Positions 26,032-34,199 of a stretch of DNA of 38,976 nucleotides are shown here, piece after piece (the first letter of the stretch is position 1; each line of letters begins with the position of its first letter). The DNA is from an uncultured Verrucomicrobia subdivision 3 bacterium. GTDB taxonomy: Bacteria; Verrucomicrobiota; Verrucomicrobiae; Limisphaerales; UBA11358. The notes below the pieces were generated by a model, which had not been told where the DNA came from, searched no databases, and saw nothing but the letters and a program-made list of their open reading frames with translations. Where the stretch lies: the NCBI GenBank assembly GCA_903921455.1, contig CAIXPZ010000064.1, positions 1-38,976 on the forward strand, read 5' to 3'. Made by a program: the position numbers and the translations under genes.

Positions 26032-26065
26032 AAAAACGCCGAGCTGCGCGCAGCAACTCGGCGTT
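26032..26065 (-). terminator. Rho-independent terminator for the small lipoprotein gene
   Basis: AACGCCGAG (26035-26043) pairs with CTCGGCGTT (26057-26065), with an inner CTGC/GCAG stem. Read on the minus strand it ends in a T-run, 18 bp after the lipoprotein stop codon. It faces the terminator of the convergent cytochrome gene. Confidence 0.85.
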
Positions 26066-26083
26066 GGTTGATTGAATTCGGGC

Positions 26084-26446
26084 TTACTTTTTCAGCGTGT
26101 TGCTGAGATCCGTCGCGGCCTTGCCCGCGTCGCCGGCGGCTTTGCTGGCCAAGGCTTCCATGGCTTTTTGCGCCTGATCAATCAGGTTTTTGACTTCCTG
26201 CTGCTGCTCCGGCGTCAGTTTGTATTTGTCGCCAAGCGCTTTCAATTGCGTGATGGCTCCGGCGTAATCCGCTTTTTTGACGGAGGCGGCGACGGACTCG
26301 GCGGCCGACTTGGCGTCCGCTTCCGCGGTGGCAAATGCCGCCGAGAGTTTGGCGGTGTCCACGTTGACCGTGCCATCCTTGTTGCAACCGGTGAGCGCGA
26401 ATGTCACGGCAGTGATGACGGTGAGGAGTAAGTGTTGGAGTTTCAT
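26084..26446 (-). CDS. Small Ala/Lys-rich lipoprotein
   Basis: A 120-aa predicted lipoprotein. The signal peptide ends in the lipobox LTGC with Cys21 as the acylated residue. The mature part is Ala-, Lys- and Asp-rich and appears almost entirely alpha-helical, for example AEADAKSAAESVAASVKKAD and LTPEQQQEVKNLIDQAQKAM. No known domain is recognised; it could be an envelope structural or osmotic-stress type lipoprotein. It has its own terminator and is probably monocistronic. The gene looks real from the lipobox, terminator and codon pattern. Confidence 0.82.
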   Translation of the reverse strand: MKLQHLLLTVITAVTFALTGCNKDGTVNVDTAKLSAAFATAEADAKSAAESVAASVKKADYAGAITQLKALGDKYKLTPEQQQEVKNLIDQAQKAMEALASKAAGDAGKAATDLSNTLKK

Positions 26447-26538
26447 GGTTTTTTTATGGTTAAGTATTTTGGTTATGATGACTTGAAACTCCAGCCTAAC
26501 AAAGCTTGCGCTAACGTCAAAAGACGCTTTTGAAATAA

Positions 26539-28365
26539 TTAAGCTTCACCGGCGGCTGTCAAAGGCGCCCGCTTGAGCTGTTTCAACCGTTGCTGTTCGT
26601 GGAGAAATTCAATTTTCTGTGCGTCGCTGGTTTCCGGCGAACTGATCCGGTGCATCAATTCTCCGAGCCGCTGGTCGAGAAACTGGTTTCGCAGTTTCAA
26701 GGTCACATCCGCCAACTGCACCTGCGGATTCGGCATGGGGCGTTCGTCTGCCACCGCCTCGGTGATGAGGCTGCGCACCAGGGCGGATTCGTAGCTATCA
26801 AGAAATTCCGCGAGGTTGTGCCATGTCCCGTGCTCCGCTGCCGCCAATCGGGCATCCACAATCTGCCGAATCAAAGGATGCGCCAGCCAGTTCACATCCA
26901 GATGCGCTGCGAGCCACGGCGCCAGTTCTTCGTGGACGAACAAGAGTTTCAGCAGATGCAATTCCAGATTTGAGGGCCGGGTCGGCGTTTCGGTCTCGGC
27001 TTCACCCGCTAGCACCGAATCATTCTGTCCGTCTTCCTCGGCGCGCGTGAAGGTTGGCTGGGCTTTGACCTTGGAAAATTCCTTCCGCACCGCGTCCACG
27101 GCAACGCCGAGTCGAAGCGCGGTTTTTTGTGCGTGGGTGTCGAGCAAAACGGAATTACCCGTCTTGTGCAGTGCTTCCGCCATGCTGCTCAGAACGGCGA
27201 GACGACCTTTATCGGAAGTCGTGTCATTCGTGGCCAGCAGTCGTTTCAACAGGTAATCAAAAAAGCCTTCTGCGCCTTCCACCAGCGTGCGAAATGCCTC
27301 ACCTCCGTTGGCTTTGATAAAACTATCCGGATCGTGTGGCGCCGGCACCACGGCCACACGCACGGCGAGTTCGGCGGCGAGCAAATGATCGAGCGAACGC
27401 ACAATGGCGTTTTGTCCGGCGTTGTCGGAATCAAAACAGAGCACCACTTCGTTGGCGTAGCGCTTGAGGATGCGCGCATGCTGTTCAGTGAACGCCGTGC
27501 CCTGTGGCGCGACGATGTTCTGCACGCCGTTCGTGAAACACGCGATCAAATCCAATTGGCCTTCACAGATGATGGCGTAACCGGCGTCGAGAATCGCGCG
27601 CTTGGATTTGTCGAGGCCAAAGAAAATTTTGCTCTTGGTGAAGATGGGCGTCTCCGGCGAATTGACGTATTTCGCGGTTTTCTCGTCGCCAGAAAGCACC
27701 CGGCCGCTGAAGCCGATGACGCGGCCTTGCTCGTCGCAAATGGGAAACATCAGTCGTCCGCGAAAACGGTCGTAGTAGCGGTCGGTTTCTTCCTTGCGGA
27801 TGATGAGGCCGGCTTTCTCGACGGTGGCGACGTCGAAATGCTTACTCCTCGCCCAATTCACGGTGTCGTCCCACAACTCCGGCGCGGCGCCGATGCGGAA
27901 AAGCTTTATCGCGTCCGCCGAGACGCCGCGCTTGGCGAGATAATCGCGGGCGACCTGGCCGGCGGCTTCGTTGGCCAGGCAGTTTTGCCAGCGCGTCGTG
28001 AGCTGGTCGTGGATGTCGAGTAATTGATCCTTGAGATGTCGCGACTCCTGCGCGCCGGGGGTGTTCTCAAATTCCAGCGGAATCTTTGCGCGCTCGGCCA
28101 GCCGGCGCACCGCGTCCATGAATCCGATATTCTCGTAATCCTTGACGAAGGTGAACACGTCGCCGCCCTTGTGGCAGCCGAAGCAGTGGAAGATTTGCTT
28201 GTGCGGATTGACGTTGAAGCTCGGCGACTTCTCCTTGTGGAACGGGCAGAGCGCGGTGAAGTTGGCGCCGTTTTTCTTCAGCGGCACATACGCGCCGACG
28301 ACATCCACGATGTCGCTGGCGGCGCGGATTTGTTCGCGCGTGGCGGGGGAAAGGAAGCCGGCCAT
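26539..28365 (-). CDS. dnaG: DNA primase
   Basis: DnaG (608 aa) makes RNA primers for replication. The N-terminal CHC2 zinc finger is Cys40-His43-Cys61-Cys64 (ALCPFHKEKSPSF, HCFGCHKGGD). The TOPRIM domain has IICEGQLDLIA, where EGYMD is usual, and the metal site DSDNAGQNA. The C-terminal helicase-interaction region (about 440-608) ends with LNFLHEQQ-like helices, as in other primases. The gene lies 19 bp after cvpA in the same direction, and the TPR lipoprotein gene precedes both. No sigma-factor gene (rpoD) adjoins it, unlike many bacteria. Confidence 0.97.
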   Translation of the reverse strand: MAGFLSPATREQIRAASDIVDVVGAYVPLKKNGANFTALCPFHKEKSPSFNVNPHKQIFHCFGCHKGGDVFTFVKDYENIGFMDAVRRLAERAKIPLEFENTPGAQESRHLKDQLLDIHDQLTTRWQNCLANEAAGQVARDYLAKRGVSADAIKLFRIGAAPELWDDTVNWARSKHFDVATVEKAGLIIRKEETDRYYDRFRGRLMFPICDEQGRVIGFSGRVLSGDEKTAKYVNSPETPIFTKSKIFFGLDKSKRAILDAGYAIICEGQLDLIACFTNGVQNIVAPQGTAFTEQHARILKRYANEVVLCFDSDNAGQNAIVRSLDHLLAAELAVRVAVVPAPHDPDSFIKANGGEAFRTLVEGAEGFFDYLLKRLLATNDTTSDKGRLAVLSSMAEALHKTGNSVLLDTHAQKTALRLGVAVDAVRKEFSKVKAQPTFTRAEEDGQNDSVLAGEAETETPTRPSNLELHLLKLLFVHEELAPWLAAHLDVNWLAHPLIRQIVDARLAAAEHGTWHNLAEFLDSYESALVRSLITEAVADERPMPNPQVQLADVTLKLRNQFLDQRLGELMHRISSPETSDAQKIEFLHEQQRLKQLKRAPLTAAGEA

Positions 28366-28384
28366 GATTCAGCGCCATGCGCGG

Positions 28385-29071
28385 TCATTTGCCCATGTAA
28401 ATGACTTGTTTGCTGGACGACGGCGGGACGTATCTGACGCTGTTGATGAGCAGGTCCGAGAGATAATCCTTCAAAAACGGACCGGTGAGCGAATCCTTGA
28501 AGACGGAGGTTTGGGTTTCACTTACGGTGGGGAAAAAGTCGCCGCTGTAACCGGCCAAGCCGCCGCCAAAAATCTTATTGGCGAGATATTTCTGCTGGGC
28601 GATATCCGCCGCGGAATAGACTGGCGCGTTGAGGAGTGCCAGCGCAAAGATGACCATGCAAACATAGCGGATCACGCCCGAAACCATGCCGAAATAATAC
28701 TCGCTGGAGCCGAAAAAGCTGCTGCCTTCCAGCTTGGCTTTAAGCCGATGTTTGACGAGCGAAAAAAGGATCGCCACCGCCAGGGCAATGATGATGTAGC
28801 TGGAAACATAGGCGACGGTTTCTTCGGCGATGCTTTTGCCAACCAGGTTGCGGATGAAACCCTGGCGGATGAACACGTCGCCGAGGGGTTTGTAGCCAAA
28901 ACCGCTGGCGATAATCACGACTAACCATTGGGAAACCGGGAGAAATTCCTTGGTCATGCCGTTTCTACGACCGCGCCAGAAGCCGAAAGCAATTACGAGG
29001 ATCAGCGCCACATCAAACCAGTTTATCCATGTCTTGCCCGAGACAATATTTTGGGTTGCTGCCGCAATCAT
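28385..29071 (-). CDS. CvpA family membrane protein
   Basis: A 228-aa protein of the CvpA family (colicin V production-type), found widely in bacteria and linked to envelope homeostasis, mechanism unclear. It has four hydrophobic segments near residues 18-35, 46-60, 90-106 and 130-146. The family-typical opening is WFDVALILVIAFGFWRGRRNGM, followed by a glycine-rich middle and a polar C-terminus of about 75 residues. It sits between the TPR lipoprotein and dnaG genes (41-bp and 19-bp gaps). Confidence 0.83.
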   Translation of the reverse strand: MIAAATQNIVSGKTWINWFDVALILVIAFGFWRGRRNGMTKEFLPVSQWLVVIIASGFGYKPLGDVFIRQGFIRNLVGKSIAEETVAYVSSYIIIALAVAILFSLVKHRLKAKLEGSSFFGSSEYYFGMVSGVIRYVCMVIFALALLNAPVYSAADIAQQKYLANKIFGGGLAGYSGDFFPTVSETQTSVFKDSLTGPFLKDYLSDLLINSVRYVPPSSSKQVIYMGK

Positions 29072-29112
29072 GGATAAATCATTAAACCGTCCGGCAAGAA
29101 ATGCCAGCGAAA

Positions 29113-30882
29113 TTATTGCCCCGGATTCGCCGCCAGCCAGAACCGGATGTCAGTCGTCTGCGGATTCGCTGGGTCGAGCGCCAGCACCTTGAGGTAATGC
29201 TGCCGGGCCTGGGCGGGATCATGCAGCGACTGGGCGCAGAGGTTGGCGAGCGCCAGGTGCGCCCGCACTTCGTCGGGTTTCGCCGCTAGAATTTTTTTCA
29301 GTTCATTCGCCGCGTCTGGCGCGTAGCCCGCCGCCTTGAGCGCCAGGGCAAAATTGAAGCGTGCGTCCACCGAATCCGGCTGCAGCACCATCGCCATCTC
29401 ATAGCTGGCAAAAGCTGAGGAAAAATTTCTTAGCCGTTGCGCCAGCACGCCGGCGTTGTATTGCGCTTCAAACCATGCCGGATCCAAGTCCGCGGCTTCG
29501 CGATACGCCGTGAGTGCTTGGGGCCACTTGGCGTCCTGCTCGGCCACGCGCGCCTGGGTGAACGCACCGCTGGCCGCACGGTGGTCGCCGGCTTCCGGCC
29601 GGCGGGGCGATAGGTAATGGTAGCGCGGGAAATTCACCGGGGCGGGCGGGGCGACGACCACCGGAGCCGGTTTTTTTTCCACGGCGGCGGGAACGGTGGG
29701 GGCAAGGGTTTCACTCGGGCCACCCGGCAGGGGCGTGATGCCGCTGGCCACATATTTGGAACCGGCGGAAGTATTATCCGGGGCGGATGAGTTAAACAAT
29801 TTATGCCACAAGCTTGGCTTTGCCGCCGGTTCTGGCACCGGCGATTCAATCGCCGGATCAGCAGCGGTGGCGGTGGTGACGGGGGTGGCCACGATCTTCG
29901 GCTCGGGCGCAACCTGCACGACTTGCGCGGCAGGTGTTGGGGCCGGATGCGCCGGGTTCGGATTGGTCGTCACCGGCTTGGAATTGGATAAAGTTCGGGG
30001 CGACTGCGTGGGATGGACGGCCGCAACCGTTGCGGGTTTCGGCGCCGGTTTGGTTTCCGCTGCGGTGGTAGCCACGGGTGGATTGGACTTTACCACCGGC
30101 GCGGGCGCGGTTGCGGGCGCAGTGGCAACGGCAAGCGAAACTGGTTCCAGCCCGTCGGCAATCGCCTTGACGTCGTCCCAGTTCTCCGGCTTGGGCGTGA
30201 GCGCGAGGTAGGCGCGGTAATATTCCAGCGCGGTTTTATTGTCGTGCAGATACTGCTGGTTCACGGCCGCGAGATTGAGGATGGCGGCGGGATACCCGGG
30301 CTGCGCCTGCACGGCGGCGGTAAAAAACTGTGCCGCCTCGCGTGGCCGCCCCCGCTGGATGCGGGCAAGGCCGAGGCCGTTGTAGGCTTCCGCCTCGCTG
30401 GTCTTGAGCGTGAGCACCGCGCTGAAGCTGCGTTCCGCCGGGACGATTTCACCGAGCTTCAACTGCGCGGTGCCGAGCTTGAGCCAGCCGGTCGCGTCAT
30501 TGGGCCGCCGCAGCGTGCACGCGGTGAATTCCGTCTTGGCCGCGTCGGGCTTGTTTTGTTCCAGGAACAGCGTGCCCAGATTCAGCCGCGCCTCGAATAA
30601 ATCGCGGTCCAGTTCCAGCGCGCGATGATACGCATTGGCGGCATCATCCGGCTGGCCGGTGCGTTGCAGCGCGACGCCGTAATAATTCCACGCGGATGCG
30701 TTCGTGGCGAGCAGCGTGGTGGCGACTTTGAACTGCGCCACGGCGCCGGCGTAATCGCCCTGGTCGAAATATTTTTTACCCTTGAGCAAAGCGCGGGGTC
30801 CCGCCGGCGTGCAGCCGGCAATGACCAGCAACAGCGCAAGAAATAAAACTGCGCTCCGAACTGAATTTATTTTGGCCGACAT
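29113..30882 (-). CDS. TPR-repeat lipoprotein with Pro/Ala/Thr-rich linker
   Basis: A 589-aa predicted lipoprotein. The lipobox is VIAGC with Cys24, using the ATG at 30882; an earlier ATG at 30900 adds six residues. Two TPR blocks (about 25-245 and 440-575) flank a linker of about 190 residues very rich in Pro, Ala, Val, Thr and Lys. TPR signatures include NYYGVALQRTGQPDDAANAYHRAL, shortened here to its core GVALQRTGQPDDAANAYHRA, and LAQRLRNFSSAFASYEMAM. It is likely an envelope scaffold for protein complexes. It heads the run to cvpA and dnaG. The start codon is only 30 bp from the divergent DUF362 gene start. Confidence 0.87.
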   Translation of the reverse strand: MSAKINSVRSAVLFLALLLVIAGCTPAGPRALLKGKKYFDQGDYAGAVAQFKVATTLLATNASAWNYYGVALQRTGQPDDAANAYHRALELDRDLFEARLNLGTLFLEQNKPDAAKTEFTACTLRRPNDATGWLKLGTAQLKLGEIVPAERSFSAVLTLKTSEAEAYNGLGLARIQRGRPREAAQFFTAAVQAQPGYPAAILNLAAVNQQYLHDNKTALEYYRAYLALTPKPENWDDVKAIADGLEPVSLAVATAPATAPAPVVKSNPPVATTAAETKPAPKPATVAAVHPTQSPRTLSNSKPVTTNPNPAHPAPTPAAQVVQVAPEPKIVATPVTTATAADPAIESPVPEPAAKPSLWHKLFNSSAPDNTSAGSKYVASGITPLPGGPSETLAPTVPAAVEKKPAPVVVAPPAPVNFPRYHYLSPRRPEAGDHRAASGAFTQARVAEQDAKWPQALTAYREAADLDPAWFEAQYNAGVLAQRLRNFSSAFASYEMAMVLQPDSVDARFNFALALKAAGYAPDAANELKKILAAKPDEVRAHLALANLCAQSLHDPAQARQHYLKVLALDPANPQTTDIRFWLAANPGQ

Positions 30883-30912
30883 CCGCAGTGGTGTTATCAT
30901 CCGCGCTCGAAC

Positions 30913-31959
30913 GTGTCAAGAAACGCAGGGCTTCAACTTCTGATTCTCGCGCTGTCCAGCTGGCTGTGGCCGGCCGGCGCGGCCGACGCTTTTCCGCTGC
31001 ACGCGACGAATACCATGGCTCGCGTCGTCGAGGTGGATGGTTCCGGCCTGCAATCCGCCTTTCTTGCGGATGATGGGCGGGTGGCCGACGCCCTTGATCT
31101 GGGCGTACGCACATTGACCCGCACGGCCAATGTCGCGGACGCGTGGCGCAGCCTGGTGCATACCAACGACACCGTCGGCATCAAGGTTTTTTCCCAGCCC
31201 GGCGCCTTGTCCGGCACGCGGCCCGCCGTGGTGGCGGCCATCGTGCAAGGTTTGCTGGCGGCGGGCGTGCCGCCCGGCCAGATCATCATCTGGGACAAGC
31301 ATGCGGACGATTTGCGTGCCGCGGGATTTTTTAAGCTGGGCGATCGGCTGGGCGTGCGCGTGGCGAGTGCGGTCCAGGCGGGCTATGATGAGAATACTTA
31401 TTACCTGCCCGATTCGCCGATCATCGGGTCGCTGGTGTGGGGCGATTCTGAATTCGGGAAAAAAGGCGACGGCATCGGCAAAAAATCCTTCGTCTCCAAG
31501 CTCGTCAGCCATCAGCTCACCAAGATCATTTCGGTCGCGCCGCTGCTGAATGAAAACGACGCCGGCGTGTGCGGTCATTTTTTCAGCCTGTGTCTTGGCA
31601 GCGTGGACAACACCCGGCGGTTTGAAGGCGATCCCGACCGTTTGTCCATGGCGCTGCCGGAAATCTACGCATTGCCCAGCGTGGGCGATCGCGTGGTCCT
31701 GAATGTCACGGACGCGCTGCTGGGGCAATACCAGGGCGGTCCGGCGAGCTTTCTGCAATACGCCACCGTGCTGGACCAGCTCTGGTTGAGCCGCGATCCC
31801 GTGGCGCTCGACACCCTGGCGCTCAAGGAACTCGCGCATCAGCGCAAAGCGTTCAGCATCCCGCCGCCGAAACTCAACTACCAGATCTATACCAACGCCG
31901 TGCTGCTCCAGCTGGGCATCAACGATCCGTCGCGGATTCAGGTGGACAGGGTGAGGTGA
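30913..31959 (+). CDS. Exported DUF362 domain protein
   Basis: A 348-aa protein of the DUF362 family, which has no established function; some members carry Fe-S cluster motifs, but no CxxC-rich cluster is seen here. The GTG start at 30913 gives a signal peptide (LQLLILALSSWLWPAGAADA). Family features are DTVGIKVFSQPG, GVPPGQIIIWDKHADDLRAAGF, ISVAPLLNENDAGVCG and the C-terminal SRDPVALDTLALKEL. The cluster DAGVCGHFFSLCLGSVDN places two cysteines close together but not in a known motif. It is monocistronic and convergent with nnr across an inverted repeat element. Confidence 0.85.
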   Translation: MSRNAGLQLLILALSSWLWPAGAADAFPLHATNTMARVVEVDGSGLQSAFLADDGRVADALDLGVRTLTRTANVADAWRSLVHTNDTVGIKVFSQPGALSGTRPAVVAAIVQGLLAAGVPPGQIIIWDKHADDLRAAGFFKLGDRLGVRVASAVQAGYDENTYYLPDSPIIGSLVWGDSEFGKKGDGIGKKSFVSKLVSHQLTKIISVAPLLNENDAGVCGHFFSLCLGSVDNTRRFEGDPDRLSMALPEIYALPSVGDRVVLNVTDALLGQYQGGPASFLQYATVLDQLWLSRDPVALDTLALKELAHQRKAFSIPPPKLNYQIYTNAVLLQLGINDPSRIQVDRVR

Positions 31960-31960
31960 A

Positions 31961-32068
31961 GGAGCGCGGCCGTCCCCGGCCGCAGCGATATCCCATTGGC
32001 AATGCGCTTTTGCCAATCCGTTGCCGGCGGCATTGCCACATTGCTGCGCCCGGGGACGGGCGCACTCC
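31961..32068. repeat. MITE-like inverted-repeat element
   Basis: Two 26-bp arms (31961-31986 and 32043-32068) are inverted copies differing at three positions. The outer ends read GGAGCGCGGCCGTCC and its inverted counterpart. Between them lies another perfect 8-bp hairpin (ATTGGCAA/TTGCCAAT). The element fills almost the whole gap between two convergent genes, from 1 bp after one stop to 3 bp before the other. It may act as a terminator as well as being a mobile repeat. Confidence 0.72.
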
Positions 32069-32071
32069 GGC

Positions 32072-33484
32072 TCATCGCGCGTTCCCGATTTCCGCCGCCA
32101 GGTCTTCCACCGTCCAGTTGCCGCGCGTGAGGGAAAGTTTATCCGCCGCCGCGCCGTGCTGCCAGACCGCGTAGCGCAAGGTGGTTTCCGCGTCCGCCGC
32201 CAAAACAGGTTGCGCGAGCAGGCCGGCGATGAAACCCGCCAGCACATCACCGCTGCCGCCTTGCGCGAGGTGGGGATTGCCGGACGGATTCACGAACAGG
32301 CTGCCCGTGCTGCGCCCGACCAGAGTCTGATGGCCTTTCAAGACCACCCAGCAGTCGCCGTAGCGTTGCGACAGTTCGCGCAAGGCGGCCGCGCGGTTCG
32401 CCTGGACGTTCGCGACCGTGGTCTTGAGCATCCGCGCGGCCTCGCCGGGATGCGGCGTCACCACGCGAATGAATTCCTTCGGAAACGGTTCGGCCAGCAG
32501 AAAATCCAGTCCGCTCGCATCCACGACGACGGTGAACGCCGCCGTGCGCCAGAGCCGCCGCGTGGCATCCTTCATCGCGGCAAATCTGCCCGGTTCGGCC
32601 AGGCCCGGTCCGAGGAGCAGCGCGGTCATCTTCTCGGGAAATTTCAATTCCGGTTTCCAGAGGTTTACCATCGCGGACTGCAACTGCGCGGCGACCGGAT
32701 GAAAGACATCGTCCTGCGTGAACAGCGTCACCAGCCCCGGCTGTGACCGTTGCGCCCCGCGGGTGGCGAGCACGGCTGCCCCATGAAAACCAAAGCTGCC
32801 GGCTATGATCGCCAGGTGGCCAAAGTGGCCTTTGTTTCCGGCCACGGGGCGTGCGGGCGGGAACTGTGCAAAATCCTCCGGTCGCGTCCAGTTCAGTTCC
32901 GCCGCGAGCGGGCAGGGGGCGAGCCCGACGTCTTCCGCCACTTCCAGCCGGCCGACGAACGGCCACGCCGCCGGCGCGAGCAAGCCCGTCTTGGGCGCGC
33001 CGACGGTTAGCGTGACGGTGGCTTGGACGGCGGCGCCAAAGGTTTCGCCCGTGTCGGCGTTCACGCCGGAAGGCACGTCAATCGAGAGCACGGGAATTTT
33101 GCTGGCATTGATGGCGGTGATGATTTTCTGCCACGCGTCGGAGAGCGGACGATTCAGGCCGATGCCGAAGAGTCCATCCACGACGAGCGCCGGTTTGTCC
33201 TGCAAGGCTTGTTCCAGCGGCAGCAGGTCGGTGTCCGGCAGGAACATTTCCAGCACCTCGGCCCGGCGGTCTTCCAGCTGCTTGGCGGCGGCGCGGGCGT
33301 CATCGCCATTATGGCCCTTGCCGACGAGAAATAAAATGGTGTCGCCGGCGCGGGTGAGCTTGCGGGCGCGGCGGGCGACGCGCTTGCCCACGCGGCGGAT
33401 GACCTCGGCGTCGGTCTGGCCGGTGGCCCAAGTGGCGGCTTCCCATTCGCGCATCTGAGTAACGCTGATGACGGGTGTCGGCAT
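32072..33484 (-). CDS. nnr: Bifunctional NAD(P)H-hydrate epimerase / ADP-dependent dehydratase
   Basis: A 470-aa fusion that repairs damaged NAD(P)HX. The N-terminal YjeF-N epimerase domain (about 1-205) has a modified phosphate-binding loop, GKGHNGDDARAAAKQL, where NNGGDG is usual, and SIDVPSGVNADTGE. The C-terminal dehydratase domain (about 220-470, ribokinase-like) shows KGHFGHLAIIAGS, LLLGPGL, VTPHPGEAARML, VLKGHQTLV and the active-site GGSGDVLAGFIAGLLAQ. I chose the ATG at 33484 (MPTPVISVTQMREWE); the frame extends 11 codons further but the extra residues are not conserved in style. Confidence 0.93.
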   Translation of the reverse strand: MPTPVISVTQMREWEAATWATGQTDAEVIRRVGKRVARRARKLTRAGDTILFLVGKGHNGDDARAAAKQLEDRRAEVLEMFLPDTDLLPLEQALQDKPALVVDGLFGIGLNRPLSDAWQKIITAINASKIPVLSIDVPSGVNADTGETFGAAVQATVTLTVGAPKTGLLAPAAWPFVGRLEVAEDVGLAPCPLAAELNWTRPEDFAQFPPARPVAGNKGHFGHLAIIAGSFGFHGAAVLATRGAQRSQPGLVTLFTQDDVFHPVAAQLQSAMVNLWKPELKFPEKMTALLLGPGLAEPGRFAAMKDATRRLWRTAAFTVVVDASGLDFLLAEPFPKEFIRVVTPHPGEAARMLKTTVANVQANRAAALRELSQRYGDCWVVLKGHQTLVGRSTGSLFVNPSGNPHLAQGGSGDVLAGFIAGLLAQPVLAADAETTLRYAVWQHGAAADKLSLTRGNWTVEDLAAEIGNAR

Positions 33485-33599
33485 GGCGTGAGCCTGGCAA
33501 ATTTCTTCCGCCGGCAAAAGCAGAATGTCGGGCGGTAGTCTGGTCTAGACCGTCCGTCGCCCGATGTCGCCAACCCCGGGGTTATCGTCAGGACACTTT
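33485..33599. other. Non-coding upstream part of the 883-bp gene-free stretch
   Basis: 115 bp between the nnr start and the minisatellite. No convincing gene, RNA or repeat is seen. The nnr promoter presumably lies here, although a TCGCC/GGCGA-like element is the only small structure visible. Confidence 0.4.
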
Positions 33600-33787
33600 G
33601 GGAGATTTTCGTCACCCTGTGGGGTAGCGCCGCGCCACCGTGGGGTGACGGCGTGCCACCGCGGGGGAATCTCACGCCACCGGGGGGGGGATTTCCACGC
33701 CACCGCGGGGTAGCGCCACGCCCAGGTGGGGGATTTCCGTGCCCAAGCGGGGAATTGCCACACCCCCACGGGTTTTCGCCATCCCCC
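33600..33787. repeat. Degenerate 21-bp minisatellite, nine units
   Basis: Nine tandem units begin at 33600, 33621, 33642, 33663, 33684, 33707, 33728, 33749 and 33770. Seven are exactly 21 bp, one is 23 bp and the last is a partial 18 bp. The consensus is GGGG, seven or eight variable bases, then a CACGCCACCG-like end. Reading frames are open through the array on both strands, but the 23-bp unit shifts the phase of the repeat relative to the frame. A heptad-repeat peptide of constant register is therefore not preserved, which argues for a non-coding tandem repeat. Confidence 0.85.
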
Positions 33788-33894
33788 GGCCGTCAAATCC
33801 AGTCCAACTGGCTAGAAATCAAGGTTTTGGCTGGAGAAATGGCGAATTGCACGAAGTGACACGGTTCTTGGAATCCGGGCGGGAGTTGCCGCCG

Positions 33895-33924
33895 TAAAAA
33901 TAGCCTAGCTTTTCAAGGCTGGGT
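33895..33924 (-). repeat. CCCAGCC-type palindromic repeat, copy 1
   Basis: On the minus strand this 30-mer (starting ACCCAGCC and ending GGCTATTTTTA) matches the plus-strand 30-mer at 34051-34080 at 25 of 30 positions. The pair therefore lies in inverted orientation about 125 bp apart. A short stem (AGCCT/AGGCT) is present. Confidence 0.75.
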
Positions 33925-33946
33925 GGTTTAGGCCGGAAACGAAAAA

Positions 33947-33960
33947 GTCCCGTGAGGGAC
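33947..33960. repeat. GTCCC-GGGAC palindrome, copy 1
   Basis: GTCCC at 33947-33951 pairs with GGGAC at 33956-33960 around GTGA. It is preceded by an A-run and followed by GGAAGAAATAG. The second copy of the same core palindrome lies at 34015-34028. Confidence 0.6.
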
Positions 33961-34014
33961 GGAAGAAATAGTTGGCGGCCGTGCGCAAGTGGTGGCCGTG
34001 CGCCAGCACCTGCC

Positions 34015-34028
34015 GTCCCGGCCGGGAC
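34015..34028. repeat. GTCCC-GGGAC palindrome, copy 2
   Basis: GTCCCGGCCGGGAC is a perfect 14-bp palindrome. It shares the GTCCC...GGGAC core with copy 1 and lies 23 bp before the CCCAGCC-type copy 2. Confidence 0.6.
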
Positions 34029-34050
34029 TGGGGAGGTTTGCCAACCCAAA

Positions 34051-34080
34051 ACCCAGCCATGAATGGCTGGGCTATTTTCA
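34051..34080 (+). repeat. CCCAGCC-type palindromic repeat, copy 2
   Basis: CCCAGCCAT pairs with ATGGCTGGG (34052-34071), forming a stable hairpin followed by CTATTTTCA. It matches the inverted copy at 33895-33924 at 25 of 30 positions. Confidence 0.75.
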
Positions 34081-34133
34081 TAAGCCGGGCGCGTTCACCG
34101 GCAGTTCCCGCACCGCGCGAAGCGTCCCGGAGT

Positions 34134-34151
34134 GCGCCGGCCCTCCGGCGC
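34134..34151. repeat. GCGCCGG hairpin
   Basis: GCGCCGG (34134-34140) pairs perfectly with CCGGCGC (34145-34151) around CCCT. It belongs to the same cluster of palindromes and lies 48 bp before the AGCGCCG series. Confidence 0.6.
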
Positions 34152-34199
34152 TTTGGGCAGGGCGGGCGCGGACGGGGGCAGGGGGCGGCATGGTGTTTT

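Noticed and set aside
26515..26535. A short TCAAAAG/CTTTTGA hairpin after dnaG
   Set aside because: The stem is only 7 bp of mostly A-T pairs with no following T-run, which is too weak to call a terminator.
30916..32250. A 444-codon minus-strand frame opposite the DUF362 gene
   Set aside because: It crosses the DUF362 coding region, the MITE-like element and part of nnr, and reads as His/Arg/Gln-rich noise.
33545..33796. An 83-codon minus-strand frame across the minisatellite, giving a Trp/Pro/Arg-rich heptad-like repeat peptide
   Set aside because: The 23-bp unit shifts the repeat register relative to the frame, composition is extreme, and no start signal is visible. It is better explained as an open frame forced by a 21-bp period.
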